Shown here: positions 8,259-16,942 of the stretch, piece by piece
How the letters are laid out: each line of letters opens with the position of its first letter
How positions within the stretch are numbered: position 1 is the stretch's first letter
Source: an uncultured Collinsella sp.
Lineage (GTDB): Bacteria > Actinomycetota > Coriobacteriia > Coriobacteriales > Coriobacteriaceae
Direction: 5' to 3'
Length of the DNA: 44,606 nucleotides
NCBI GenBank assembly: GCA_900541175.1
Contig: UQIT01000016.1
Span: 1 to 44,606 of the forward strand
The notes under the pieces: generated by a model
What the model saw: only the letters and a program-made list of their open reading frames with translations
The model's database searches: none
What the model was told of the DNA's origin: nothing
Translations under genes and position numbers: made by a program

Positions 8259-8493
8259 AATGTCTCCTTTCTGTGCGGCGTAAGCCTTGATCGTTACAAC
8301 CAGTATCGCCTAAAGGCGCTGGCGTATGGGTCGGGGAGGGCGAAACGTAACCCAAAGGCCCCGAATTGTTTCCGTTGTTCCCCACGTCGCGATTTTCTAT
8401 TCAACAGGTGTAGAACATTGCAGCCCTGTTCGTTATTGCCTACGTTTTAGGTTAGATTTTCCTAAGAACAATTGCCCGAAATTGGGGGTCCCT

Positions 8494-9165
8494 ATGAACG
8501 AAACAGTTCCCGCGGCGCCGGTAAGCGCTGAGTCGATGGCGAAGCAAGGTTGCGAAAAGCTCGGCTTGGACGCGTTTGATGCGTTGGTTCGCCGCGCCCG
8601 CACGTGCCGTCGCTTTGACGAGTCCATGCGCGTGCCGCGCGAGTTTTTGCTCGAGCTGGCGGAACTGGCGCACCTGGTTCCCTGCGGCGCCAATGCTCAG
8701 CGTCTGCGTTTTCATGTGGTAAGCGGTGCAGAGGACTGCGCGCGTGTATTTGACGAGCTTGCATGGGCCGGTGCGCTCAAGGATTGGCCGGGTCCCGATG
8801 AGGGCGAGCGCCCGACCGGCTACATCGCGATTCTGGCTGAGCGCGCCGTTCCGGGCAAGCCCGTCGCTCCCATTACCGAGGTCGACACGGGCATTGCCGC
8901 GCAGACGATGATGCTCGCCGCCCGCAGCGCCACGCCCGAGGTGGCAGCCTGCATGTTCAAGGCCTTTACGCCCCGCGCGATCGATGCCATGGGGCTCGAT
9001 AACGACAAGTATGAGCTCAAGCTGATCATGGCGTTTGGTGTTCCGGCCGAGACACAGGTGATCGATGCGATCGATTCCAACCCCGACGGCTCCATCAATT
9101 ATTGGCGCGACGAGGCGCAAGTGCACCACGTACCCAAGCGTCCGCTTGACGACGTGCTGCTGTAG
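8494..9165 (+). CDS. Nitroreductase-family flavoprotein
   Basis: 223 aa. The N-terminal segment RRARTCRRFDESMRVPREFLLEL followed by PCGANAQRLRFHVV is the FMN-phosphate and dimer-interface pattern of nitroreductases (the usual form is R(S/T)xRxF...PSgxNxQpw). The rest (TEVDTGIAAQTMMLAARS, then AFGVPAE) fits the same fold. It probably reduces a nitro compound or quinone using NAD(P)H; the substrate is unknown. The ATG at 8494 follows a GGGGG run; the in-frame region upstream is AT-rich and looks like promoter. Confidence 0.85.
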   Translation: MNETVPAAPVSAESMAKQGCEKLGLDAFDALVRRARTCRRFDESMRVPREFLLELAELAHLVPCGANAQRLRFHVVSGAEDCARVFDELAWAGALKDWPGPDEGERPTGYIAILAERAVPGKPVAPITEVDTGIAAQTMMLAARSATPEVAACMFKAFTPRAIDAMGLDNDKYELKLIMAFGVPAETQVIDAIDSNPDGSINYWRDEAQVHHVPKRPLDDVLL

Positions 9166-9200
9166 TTGTGCGTCGTTGCGGTGCAATCCGGCGGCAAAAT

Positions 9201-9232
9201 CACCACAAAGGCTCCTGTCCCCTTTGTGGTGG
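9201..9232. repeat. CCACCACAAAGG hairpin repeat, copy A
   Basis: Copy of the six-member intergenic hairpin family. Arms CACCACAAAG (9201-9210) and CTTTGTGGTG (9222-9231). It lies after the nitroreductase and 17 bases before the first histidine phosphatase. A/T flanks are poor in this copy. Confidence 0.85.
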
Positions 9233-9248
9233 TATGAGGGGAGGGTGT

Positions 9249-9791
9249 GTGGCAGATCTGTATTTGGTGCGGCATGGGCAGACTGAGCTCAATGTGCAGA
9301 GCATTTTGCAGGGCTGGCACGATTCGCCGCTTACGGTGCGCGGGCGCGAGCAGGCGCTGACGGCGCGTACGGCGTTTGCGGCGCGTGGCGTGGCCTTTGA
9401 TCATGTGTATTCCTCGCCGTTGGGCCGGGCGCGGCATACGGCCGAGCTTATCGTTGGCGAGGGCCGTTCCATTGAGCTGGTCGATGACCTGCGTGAGTGG
9501 CATTTTGGCTCGCTGGAGGGCACATCAAATCGCGAGATGCCGCCGCAGCCCTGGGGTGATTATCCGGTTGCCTTTGGTGGCGAGTCGGAAAGTGAGCTTC
9601 GCACACGTATGGTCGCGGTGCTGTCGCGCATCATGGCCAGGCCGCAGCACGACTGCGTGCTGGCGGTTTCCCACGGCTCAGCCTGCCAGGAGTTTCTTGA
9701 GTATGTGACTGGCAGGGGAGAGCTACCCGACAACGGTGCCGTGCTTCATTTTGGCTATTGCGACGGGGCGTTTTCGCTCCTTGATTGGTAA
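9249..9791 (+). CDS. Histidine phosphatase (phosphoglycerate mutase-like), first of a pair
   Basis: 180 aa. Motifs of the branch-1 histidine phosphatase fold: LVRHGQTELN (phospho-acceptor His), LTVRGREQA, SPLGRARHTAE, REWHFGSLEG and the second catalytic His in VSHGSACQEF. This is a phosphatase of a small phosphorylated substrate or a cofactor-dependent mutase; length and context favour phosphatase. The GTG at 9249 is chosen because GAGGGGAGGG lies a few bases upstream; longer readings would translate the upstream hairpin repeat. It is followed 17 bases later by a paralogue. Confidence 0.85.
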   Translation: MADLYLVRHGQTELNVQSILQGWHDSPLTVRGREQALTARTAFAARGVAFDHVYSSPLGRARHTAELIVGEGRSIELVDDLREWHFGSLEGTSNREMPPQPWGDYPVAFGGESESELRTRMVAVLSRIMARPQHDCVLAVSHGSACQEFLEYVTGRGELPDNGAVLHFGYCDGAFSLLDW

Positions 9792-9808
9792 CGAACGAAA
9801 GGACCCCT

Positions 9809-10444
9809 ATGAATAAAGACCTGTATCTGGTTCGCCATGGACAGACGATATTCAACCTTAAGCGCATTATTCAGGGTTGGAGTGACTCGCCGCTCACGCA
9901 GCTGGGATGCGACCAGGCGGCGCGTGCCGGCATGTTTTTGCGCACACGCGGCATTGGGCCCGACCACGTCTACACCTCTACGCTTCATCGCACCGAGCAG
10001 ACTATCGCCAACTTGTGGCCGGGCTTGGCGTACGAGCGCCTGGACGGCCTGCGTGAGTGGTTCTTTGGCGACTTTGAGGCCGAGCGCGTGATGCTCATGC
10101 CCGAGCGCCCGTGGCGCGACTTCTATCGCCAGTTTGGCGGCGAGGGCCAGATGCAGGTGCGCGAGCGCATGGTGGCGACGTTGACCGATCTTATGCGACG
10201 CCCGGACCACGAGTGCGTGCTCGCGGTGAGCCACGGATCGGCCATCAAGGAGTTCATGGACCATACCAAGGGTGCGGCGGCCGACGAGCGCGATCGCGTG
10301 CCGGGCAACTGCTCGGTGCTGCACTTTGCGTTTGATGATGCGACGGATACGTTTGAACTGGTTGAGATTTTTACGCAGGAAGACTACGCGCGCGAGCTGG
10401 GGCTTGAACCGCTCGTGGCTACTGCGGGTCCGCAGCGCGGATAA
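9809..10444 (+). CDS. Histidine phosphatase (phosphoglycerate mutase-like), second of a pair
   Basis: 211 aa. Same fold and motif order as the preceding gene: LVRHGQTIFN, IIQGWSDSPLT, TSTLHRTEQT, REWFFGDFEAE and VSHGSAIKEF with the second catalytic His. The pair clearly arose by tandem duplication (both share IxQGWxDSPLT), but this one has an extra C-terminal stretch of about 25 residues. The ATG at 9809 follows GAAAGGA. Likely co-transcribed with its neighbour. Substrate unknown. Confidence 0.85.
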   Translation: MNKDLYLVRHGQTIFNLKRIIQGWSDSPLTQLGCDQAARAGMFLRTRGIGPDHVYTSTLHRTEQTIANLWPGLAYERLDGLREWFFGDFEAERVMLMPERPWRDFYRQFGGEGQMQVRERMVATLTDLMRRPDHECVLAVSHGSAIKEFMDHTKGAAADERDRVPGNCSVLHFAFDDATDTFELVEIFTQEDYARELGLEPLVATAGPQRG

Positions 10445-10487
10445 CGCGAGCGCGGCGGCACGGGTCGCCGACATAATTTCTCGACGC

Positions 10488-10536
10488 AAAAGGGGCGGAG
10501 ATGCATGTACCTGCTGCGTCTCCGCCCCCTGTTTGT
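10488..10536. terminator. Bidirectional terminator
   Basis: A perfect 10-bp GC-rich stem (10492-10501 with 10519-10528) with a 17-nt loop. A TGTTTGTT run follows on the plus strand and TTTTGC on the minus strand. It separates the convergent phosphatase pair and the DUF1015-like gene. Confidence 0.8.
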
Positions 10537-10573
10537 TGAGCTGCCAATTTTTGTGCTGGGCGGTCTGGTCTTG

Positions 10574-11263
10574 CTAGAATCGCGCGACCTGGTGCGTGAG
10601 CAGGCCTGTCGGAACCTGCGGCGCGGCGCCGCTGACCTGCGCAGCGGGGAAGAGCACGGCAACGGTAAAGTTGAACGGCTCCTTGCCGGTGTACGTTCCG
10701 GCGGAACGGGCCTCATCGGCCAGCAGCTGCGACGCCCCGGTCAACGCGGCAGCGTAGGCGGGGTCGTCGACCAGTGCCGGCTCCGGTGCTTGGGCGAGCA
10801 TGGCGCGGATGGCCCCGACGGCGTCCTCGCGCTTGACCTCCCACGCACGGTGCGTAATGCCCGCGGGGTCGGTGACGGCGTAGAGCGACGCGCCCTCTTT
10901 GGCGGCGCCCAGGATGATATCCATGACGGGCGAGGCCTCGTAGGCGAGCGACACGGGACGGGGCTGCACCTTGAGCTCGGTGATCGCGCGCGCGGCGGCG
11001 AGTGCGTCGACGCTCTCGGCGGCAGCCTCGTCGCTACCCGTCAGCACGTTAACCGGGCAGATCGCCACGACACCCGTCACACGTCCCGGCTCGCCCGAGC
11101 ATTCGTACACGTAATACGCCGCACCCGGGTCCTTGAGCATCAGACCATCGGCAATGGCTCCGCGCAGAGCATCGTTGCCGCTCAGGATGCTGCCCATTGC
11201 AGGCAGCGCCTCGAGCACGCGGTCCTGAGTCGGGCGGATGCAGGGAAACGGAAGTGCTTTCAT
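10574..11263 (-). CDS. Short DUF1015-like protein
   Basis: 229 aa, about half the usual ~400. It keeps the N-terminal RxxRP-type opening (LPFPCIRPTQD), the YYVYE...GVVAICPV strand and the ITHRAWEVK segment of DUF1015. The usual IADGHHRxxAA motif appears degraded to LVDDPAYAAAL, and the C-terminal domain is missing. Neighbouring serA/serC genes fit the usual genomic company of DUF1015. It could be a degenerate copy or a specialised short form; the reading frame itself is clean. It lies 40 bases after the M20 peptidase gene, same strand, probably one operon. Confidence 0.6.
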   Translation of the reverse strand: MKALPFPCIRPTQDRVLEALPAMGSILSGNDALRGAIADGLMLKDPGAAYYVYECSGEPGRVTGVVAICPVNVLTGSDEAAAESVDALAAARAITELKVQPRPVSLAYEASPVMDIILGAAKEGASLYAVTDPAGITHRAWEVKREDAVGAIRAMLAQAPEPALVDDPAYAAALTGASQLLADEARSAGTYTGKEPFNFTVAVLFPAAQVSGAAPQVPTGLLTHQVARF

Positions 11264-11302
11264 GGGCGGTCCTAACGCACGAATCGGTTTGTTCGCGGCT
11301 TA

Positions 11303-12523
11303 TTATGCCCCAACTTGGCAGCTCTCGTCCCAGAGCACGTTATCGGCGAGCGCGATTAGCACCTGCTGACAACGAACGATATCGGCGTGGGGCACATATT
11401 CGTTGGGCTTGTGCGCGAGCGCGAGCGACCCGGGACCGTAGCTCATGCAATTGCGGTTGTCTGTCTTGCCGGCAATGACGGCGGTGTCGGTGTAGCCGGT
11501 AAAGAAGCCGACGGTCGTGTCCGCGTCCGTCACGTCATCGGCGGCACGCTTGAGCGCTGCTAGAAGGGGAGAGTTCGGGTCGCGCTCGATGGCGGGGCGG
11601 TCGCCCGTCACGGTGTAGCTGCCATGGCAACCGGGAACGGCGGCTTCGGCGACGGCGATGGCCTGCTCTACCATGCGCGTCGCGGCGGCCGTATCGGTCG
11701 GCGGGGTCAGGCGCATGTCGACCCAGACTTTGGCGCGGTCGGGTACGACGTAGGGGCGATATCCGCCCTCGATTTGGCCAAACGTGATGGTCGAAGGCCC
11801 CAGCTCATCGTGCGCGGGCAGCGCTACAAACGCGCGACGGAGCGAACACACGACCTCGGCCATGGCGGCGACGGCATCCGTGCCCTTCCAAGGCTGGCTC
11901 GCATGCGCCGTGACGCCGGTCATCTCGATCTCGAACCACGTGCGACCCTTGTGCGCCACCTGGATCTGTCCGTCGGTGGGCTCGGTGTCCAGCACCCATT
12001 CACGCGAGCCGACCCAGCCAGCATCGATGGCTGCCTCTGAGCCGCGCATAAAATCTTCCTCGTCGACCGAGCAGATGAGCGAAAGGCCGCGGCGGGGCAG
12101 CGCGCCATCCGCCGCCACGCGCTCGAGCGTATGGACCAGTGCGGCAATGGCGCAGGCCAGGCCACTCTTCATGTCGCAGGCACCGCGGCCGTAGAGCTTG
12201 TCGTTACGCACAACCGCTCCGAGTGGCGGCGTGTTTGCGTCCCAGCCATCGCCCAAGGTAACGGTATCCATGTGGCAGATATAGACCAGCCGCGCCTCGT
12301 CGCTCAAACCGGGCACGGTGACCATGAGATTGCGGCGTCCGGTCAGCACCTCGAGTTCCTCAACCTGCACGGCATGGAGCACCGGATGGCTCAACCGCCC
12401 CAGTTGAGCCTCAACCAACGCTTTGATATAGCGCTCAATCTCGTCCTCGTACGCACCCGGGTCTGAGCTGTCGATCCGCACGAGTCCTTGCGTAAGCCGC
12501 CAAGCAAAATCTGTATCAACCAT
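11303..12523 (-). CDS. M20-family metallopeptidase/deacylase (DapE/ArgE-like)
   Basis: About 406 aa, normal for M20. Di-zinc ligands and catalytic residues are visible: CHMDTV (His and the Asp two residues on), GRGACDMKSG (bridging Asp), CSVDEED (catalytic Glu pair) and LDTEPTD; the final zinc His lies in the C-terminal GSLALAHKPNEYV. A lid/dimerisation domain lies between. These enzymes hydrolyse amide bonds of N-acyl amino acids or small peptides; the substrate here (succinyl-diaminopimelate, acetylornithine or peptide) cannot be fixed. The ATG at 12523 has GAGG 9 bases upstream. Separated from serA by a terminator, so it likely starts its own transcript. Confidence 0.85.
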   Translation of the reverse strand: MVDTDFAWRLTQGLVRIDSSDPGAYEDEIERYIKALVEAQLGRLSHPVLHAVQVEELEVLTGRRNLMVTVPGLSDEARLVYICHMDTVTLGDGWDANTPPLGAVVRNDKLYGRGACDMKSGLACAIAALVHTLERVAADGALPRRGLSLICSVDEEDFMRGSEAAIDAGWVGSREWVLDTEPTDGQIQVAHKGRTWFEIEMTGVTAHASQPWKGTDAVAAMAEVVCSLRRAFVALPAHDELGPSTITFGQIEGGYRPYVVPDRAKVWVDMRLTPPTDTAAATRMVEQAIAVAEAAVPGCHGSYTVTGDRPAIERDPNSPLLAALKRAADDVTDADTTVGFFTGYTDTAVIAGKTDNRNCMSYGPGSLALAHKPNEYVPHADIVRCQQVLIALADNVLWDESCQVGA

Positions 12524-12600
12524 AGGCACCTCACAGATAGTTAGGTCAACATACAGATTGTATGCCAAGAAGCGGCTCGGTGCATTTAATGGAGCGCTCA

Positions 12601-12638
12601 CAAAAACGGGGGCGCCTCTCGTGCGAAAGGCGCCCCCG
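12601..12638 (-). terminator. Terminator of the serC-serA unit
   Basis: A perfect 10-bp stem (12608-12617 with 12628-12637) is followed on the minus strand by TTTTTG. It lies 63 bases past the serA stop. Confidence 0.85.
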
Positions 12639-12700
12639 CGGGCATTCAATGTCAGTAACGGGCAGGCCACATGGGGAACTGCCTTCCAGATCAGCCGGCG

Positions 12701-13864
12701 CTACTTGATCACGCGCACGCGATACATCGAAGGAATTTGCTTGAGCGCCTCGATGGTGCTGCTGTCCAGGTGCTCGTCGGTGTCGAACATGGTGTAGGCG
12801 TTCTCTCCGGCGGATTCGTTGGTCATGCGCTGCACGTTGGCGTTGTCCTTGGCTAGGATGGCCGTGATCTGGCCGATCATGTTGGGCACGTTGGCGTGCA
12901 GGCAGGCGATGCGGCTCGCGGCGCGCGCCTTGCCCATGCTGCAAGCGGGGTAGTTGACGCTGTGCGCGATGTTGCCGTTCTCCAGGTAATCCTTGAGCTC
13001 GCTGATGGCCATATCGGCGCAGTTGGCCTCGGCCTCGCCGGTGCCGGCGCCCGAGTGCGTGGTGATAAACGTATTGGGCATCTTGACCGTCTTGGACGTG
13101 GCGAAGTCGCAGCTAAACCAGCTGAGCTTGCCCTCGCGCAGGGCGGCGTCGACGGCGTCCTCGTCAATGATGGTTTCGCGCGCGTAGTTGATGAGCACGG
13201 CGTCCGGTGCCAGCAGGTTAATCTGCTCGGTGCTGATCATGCCGATGGTGTCGGCCTTGCTGGGCACGTGCACGGTGAGGTAGTCGCAGCCGCGGCAGAG
13301 ATCCTCGAGCGTGCCCACGCGCTGCACCTCGCGGCTCAGCACCCGCGCGTGCTCGACGGAAATGAACGGGTCGTAGCCGTAAACGTCCATGCCCAGGTCG
13401 ACGCAGGCGTTGGCGACCTTGGAGCCCACGTTGCCCAGACCGATGACGCCGATGCGCTTGCCCTTGAGCTCGCGGCCCACAAAGGCCTTCTTAGCCTTTT
13501 CGGCGTCGATCTGAATCTCGGGGTCGTCGGCGTTGTCGCGCACCCATTTCATCGACTGCACCACGCCGCGGCTCGAAAGCACCAGCATGCCCAGGACGAG
13601 CTCCTTGACGGCGTTGCTGTTGGCGCCGGGGGAGTTAAAGACGACGACGCCCTTCTTGGCGTACTCCTCGATGGGGATGTTGTTGACACCGGCGCCGCAG
13701 CGGGCGATGGCACGGATGCCCTCGGGCAGCTCGTAGCCGTGCAGGTCGGTCGAGCGCATCAGGATGGCGTCGGCCTCTTCGGCGGTGCTTACAAATTCGT
13801 AGCCCTCGCCAAACTCGACTTTGCCGTCTTTGGTGATGTCGTCGATGGTCTTAATCTTGCGCAT
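12701..13864 (-). CDS. serA: D-3-phosphoglycerate dehydrogenase
   Basis: 387 aa. First step of serine synthesis: 3-phosphoglycerate to 3-phosphohydroxypyruvate with NAD+. Substrate-domain motif CGAGVNNIPI; NAD Rossmann motif IGVIGLGNVGSKVA with an acidic partner at the end of beta2 (YGYDPF); catalytic Arg in INYARETIID and His in THSGAGTGEAE. The C-terminus (after about 310) is an ACT-type regulatory domain (NVPNMIGQITAILAKDNANVQRM), suggesting serine feedback, without the extra intervening domain of the long form. RBS AAGGAG before the ATG. It follows serC by 69 bases in one operon. Confidence 0.93.
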   Translation of the reverse strand: MRKIKTIDDITKDGKVEFGEGYEFVSTAEEADAILMRSTDLHGYELPEGIRAIARCGAGVNNIPIEEYAKKGVVVFNSPGANSNAVKELVLGMLVLSSRGVVQSMKWVRDNADDPEIQIDAEKAKKAFVGRELKGKRIGVIGLGNVGSKVANACVDLGMDVYGYDPFISVEHARVLSREVQRVGTLEDLCRGCDYLTVHVPSKADTIGMISTEQINLLAPDAVLINYARETIIDEDAVDAALREGKLSWFSCDFATSKTVKMPNTFITTHSGAGTGEAEANCADMAISELKDYLENGNIAHSVNYPACSMGKARAASRIACLHANVPNMIGQITAILAKDNANVQRMTNESAGENAYTMFDTDEHLDSSTIEALKQIPSMYRVRVIK

Positions 13865-13933
13865 GAAAAACTCCTTAGCGGGTTTGTTTAAAACAAGTGG
13901 TTTGAAGTGGCTGGTCGGCCCGCGGGTTGCGGG

Positions 13934-15058
13934 CTAGTTAGATCGCGGGCTCAAACTATGCTGCGCTTCGAAGTCCTTCATGTACGAGGCCAGTGCCTGC
14001 ACGTCTTCCATGGTTACGGCGTTGTAGACGCTGGCGCGCATACCGCCCACCAGGCGATGGCCCTTGACGTTTTGAATCTGGTGCTTGGCCGCGCCTGCGA
14101 CAAAGGCCGCGTCGAGGTCGGCATCGCCGGTGCGGAAGGTGACGTTGGCGATGGAGCGGCTGTCGGCCTGCGTGGTGCCATGGAACAGCTCGCTGTGCTC
14201 GAGCAGGTCGTAGAGCAGGTTGGCCTTTGCCCAGTTGCGCTCGGCCATGGCGGCAAGTCCGCCGGTCTGCTCAACCCAACGGAACACCTTGCCGCACACA
14301 TAGATGCCAAAGGTGTTGGGCGTGTTGAGCATGGAGCCCTTGGCGGCCTGGGTCTTAAGGTCCATGTACTGCGGCGTCTGCGCAAAGGCCGGGCCGTCAG
14401 CGATCAAGTCGTCTCGCACGATGACCACGGTGACGCCCGCGGCGCCGGCGTTTTTCTGCGCGCCGGCGTAGATGAGTCCGTAGCGCTCAACGTCGAGCGG
14501 CTGCGACAAAAAGCAGCTCGAGACATCGGCGACCAGCGGCACGTCGCCGCAATCGGGCAGCTCGTGGAACATGGTGCCAAAGATGGTGTTGTTCTGGCAG
14601 ACGTAGACGTAGTCGAGCCCGTCGCCCGCGGCCTCGGCGGCAATGCGCGCGTTGATGTCGGCCATGTCGGGGATGCGGTCGAAATTGGTGTCCTCGGAGC
14701 TCGCGAGCAGCACGGCCTCGCCGTACTTGGCGGCCTCTTTGTACGCCTTGTTGGCAAAGTTGCCGGTCACGACGTAGCCGGCGCGGCCGCGGCGCATGAG
14801 GTTCATGGGGATGCCCGCAAACTGCAACGTGGCGCCGCCCTGCAAAAACAGGACACGGTAGTTGTCGGGGATGCTCAGCAGGCGACGCAGGGTCGCCTCG
14901 GCGTCATCGATGATCTGCTGGTACATGCTAGATCGATGGCTCATCTCGAGCACGGACATGCCGCAACCGCGGTAGTCCATCATCTCGTTGGCGATCTCGG
15001 CGAGCACGCTTGTAGGCAGTGCGGCCGGGCCAGCTGAGAAGTTGTGCACACGTGCCAT
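13934..15058 (-). CDS. serC: Phosphoserine aminotransferase
   Basis: 374 aa. PLP enzyme converting 3-phosphohydroxypyruvate and glutamate to phosphoserine. It begins with the diagnostic HNFSAGPAALP, carries FLQGGATLQFAGIPMNL, VADVSSCFLSQPLDV (PLP-contact Asp) and YAGAQKNAGAAGVTVVIVR with the Schiff-base lysine in AQKN. The C-terminus has RTGDADLDAAF and VGGMRASVYNA, the phosphate-contacting Arg region. First gene of the serC-serA operon; GGGAG precedes the ATG. No phosphoserine phosphatase is in the window. Confidence 0.93.
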   Translation of the reverse strand: MARVHNFSAGPAALPTSVLAEIANEMMDYRGCGMSVLEMSHRSSMYQQIIDDAEATLRRLLSIPDNYRVLFLQGGATLQFAGIPMNLMRRGRAGYVVTGNFANKAYKEAAKYGEAVLLASSEDTNFDRIPDMADINARIAAEAAGDGLDYVYVCQNNTIFGTMFHELPDCGDVPLVADVSSCFLSQPLDVERYGLIYAGAQKNAGAAGVTVVIVRDDLIADGPAFAQTPQYMDLKTQAAKGSMLNTPNTFGIYVCGKVFRWVEQTGGLAAMAERNWAKANLLYDLLEHSELFHGTTQADSRSIANVTFRTGDADLDAAFVAGAAKHQIQNVKGHRLVGGMRASVYNAVTMEDVQALASYMKDFEAQHSLSPRSN

Positions 15059-15199
15059 CTTCTAGTCTCCCTCGTAGTCGTTTGAACGTTCGGGATACTT
15101 TAGCACAGTGCAGCGTCAGGCGCGACCGCATCACAGCAAAACCCGAGTGCGCCGCTATGATTTACAGGATGGTTACATGGGGGAGGGCGGTCGCTAGGT

Positions 15200-16942
15200 C
15201 TATACCACCGGGATATACCGTGACAGGTACTCTTTGAGTGCGGGGTCGCACACATAGAGATACGTTCCTAGCATGCCGCGCGTCATGAGGACGTAGTAGG
15301 CGTTGACGATAATCTTTAGCAGATCATCGTCGCTTGCTTTTTTCTTCGCGACGGCATCTTTGAAGTTCGCCTTGTTAACGTAGACTGAATCTTTGTCCGA
15401 ATCGTAGTAAATGTCGGGACCCAGAATTACGAATCCGTAGTTGAGATCGTAGCCTTGTACCGTATGAATGCATCCGACTTCGTTGACGGCGTTGGCGGAG
15501 TTAACCCAATCCTTCTGGGTTGAGTTCCAACGTTTGGGAATGCCCTCGATGACGATATCGAACACATCTTTATTGCTCTTGCTTTCCCATTTCCAAGCAA
15601 AACCGGCTGTCATACGGGACAGCCCAACTTCTTTTTCTTTGGTCTGCTGTAGGGAGCAGAAATCTTCAAAGCGGTCGACTATGCCAAACTGGTACCTGGG
15701 GATATCACTGTCAGGATCGCCGGCTTGCGAGTCGTAAGGCTGAGAGGCAAAGAGCTCATCAAACTTCATGCCGGCATGCATGTACGCTTTGTTGTCAAGC
15801 AGGTCGTAGACAAAATCGAGGTACTCATCGCCGCCACGCACACGCATTTGGGTGCTCAAGTTGAATTCTTCGGTCTCGATTCCAGCTTCTTCGAGTTGGT
15901 TGAGTCGCTGCTCAAGGCCATCTCGGTTGAGTCCCGATGCGCGGACTTGCTGTTTGGGGTCATAGAACAGATATGCCTTGTCGCAGCATTTGAATATCCA
16001 GTCAACTTGGTTGCTCGTATGTGGAAGGCCGAGGCGATCGCAGGTGTTATAGAAGGCCTTGATGCCGGAGCCCATGCTTAGATAATTACCCAGTCGATGT
16101 GCTTCGTCGACAAGTAGGATGTTATAACGATCATTTTTGGTCACGTCACTGGGGCTCAAGATATCGCCAGGCTTTAACCCTGGAAGGAAGTGCGTGAGTT
16201 TCCTGAGGGTCTTCTTCAGGGAATCCATGGGGGTGACAAAACCGACTCGCAAGCCGGAAAGGTTGGGCTCATTTTTGATTTTGAACATGAGACTGATGGC
16301 GAGGATTGTTTTACCTGTTCCCGGCGCGCCATTCACGACGGTTATACGTTCTCTTTTTGAGCCGCCATGTTTTGCGTCTTCATGCTCCTGTTCGAGACGT
16401 TTATAAATCGTCTCGATCGTTTCGTATTGGTCGAGCGTAAGGGTCTTGAAAAGCGAGAACTTGAACAGATCGGAGTTCTCGAGCTCTTCAATCGGATGAA
16501 TCGCGTAGTTTTCTTCGCGAAGCTTTGTCCAGAGGTCTCGGAACTTCTGGCGATACTGAGGACGCTCAAAATAATCGAATTGAGCATAGCCGTTGTTGGC
16601 ATTGGTGACCTGATATTTTTCGTCGGCACAGAACAGCTCAATAAGTCGATTCTCGAACTCGAACGTTGCGGATTGGTTGAAGGTGGGATTGTCGATTAGA
16701 AGGGTCCGGTCGAAGTCCTTGTCCACGTTTGCAGCGTGTTGTTTCATACGGCGTCGATAATTGGTCGTTTGACCGATGTATGCCGTTTTATTTTTGCTGT
16801 TGGTCAGGATGTAGAGAACAGGCCAGCTTTCGTCGTGGTGCGACCCTGGCTTTGGCGTTCCAAAGTCCTGAAGCGATTCGCTTGTCTCAAAGGGCTGGGG
16901 TAGGGGAAGCGTGTATTGCCGAAGGGCGAACTCATTACTCAC
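15200..16942 (-). CDS. GIY-YIG nuclease fused to DUF2075 ATPase
   Basis: About 580 aa. Residues 41-115 form a GIY-YIG nuclease: LYILTN, AYIGQT, an RRR..K.H run and a Glu in the FEFENRLIELF helix. From about 170 a DUF2075 superfamily-1 ATPase follows: Walker A NGAPGTGKT (204-212), Walker B ILLVDEAHRLG (275-285), FYDPKQQVR, STQMRVRGG, then VGCIHTVQGYDLNYGFVILG and NAYYVLMTRG as C-terminal helicase motifs. All key residues look intact. The GTG at 16942 overlaps the MazG-like stop by 8 bases (GTGAGTAA), indicating translational coupling; an ATG at 16999 is possible. Lower GC than neighbours. Predicted ATP-driven nucleic-acid cleaving protein; an antiviral role is inference. Confidence 0.85.
   Translation of the reverse strand: MSNEFALRQYTLPLPQPFETSESLQDFGTPKPGSHHDESWPVLYILTNSKNKTAYIGQTTNYRRRMKQHAANVDKDFDRTLLIDNPTFNQSATFEFENRLIELFCADEKYQVTNANNGYAQFDYFERPQYRQKFRDLWTKLREENYAIHPIEELENSDLFKFSLFKTLTLDQYETIETIYKRLEQEHEDAKHGGSKRERITVVNGAPGTGKTILAISLMFKIKNEPNLSGLRVGFVTPMDSLKKTLRKLTHFLPGLKPGDILSPSDVTKNDRYNILLVDEAHRLGNYLSMGSGIKAFYNTCDRLGLPHTSNQVDWIFKCCDKAYLFYDPKQQVRASGLNRDGLEQRLNQLEEAGIETEEFNLSTQMRVRGGDEYLDFVYDLLDNKAYMHAGMKFDELFASQPYDSQAGDPDSDIPRYQFGIVDRFEDFCSLQQTKEKEVGLSRMTAGFAWKWESKSNKDVFDIVIEGIPKRWNSTQKDWVNSANAVNEVGCIHTVQGYDLNYGFVILGPDIYYDSDKDSVYVNKANFKDAVAKKKASDDDLLKIIVNAYYVLMTRGMLGTYLYVCDPALKEYLSRYIPVV

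Noticed and set aside
9180..9248. N-terminal extension of the first histidine phosphatase through the hairpin repeat
   Set aside because: It would translate the CCACCACAAAGG repeat into a His/Cys-rich peptide that also appears as chance sequence at the other repeat copies; the GTG at 9249 has a strong ribosome site.
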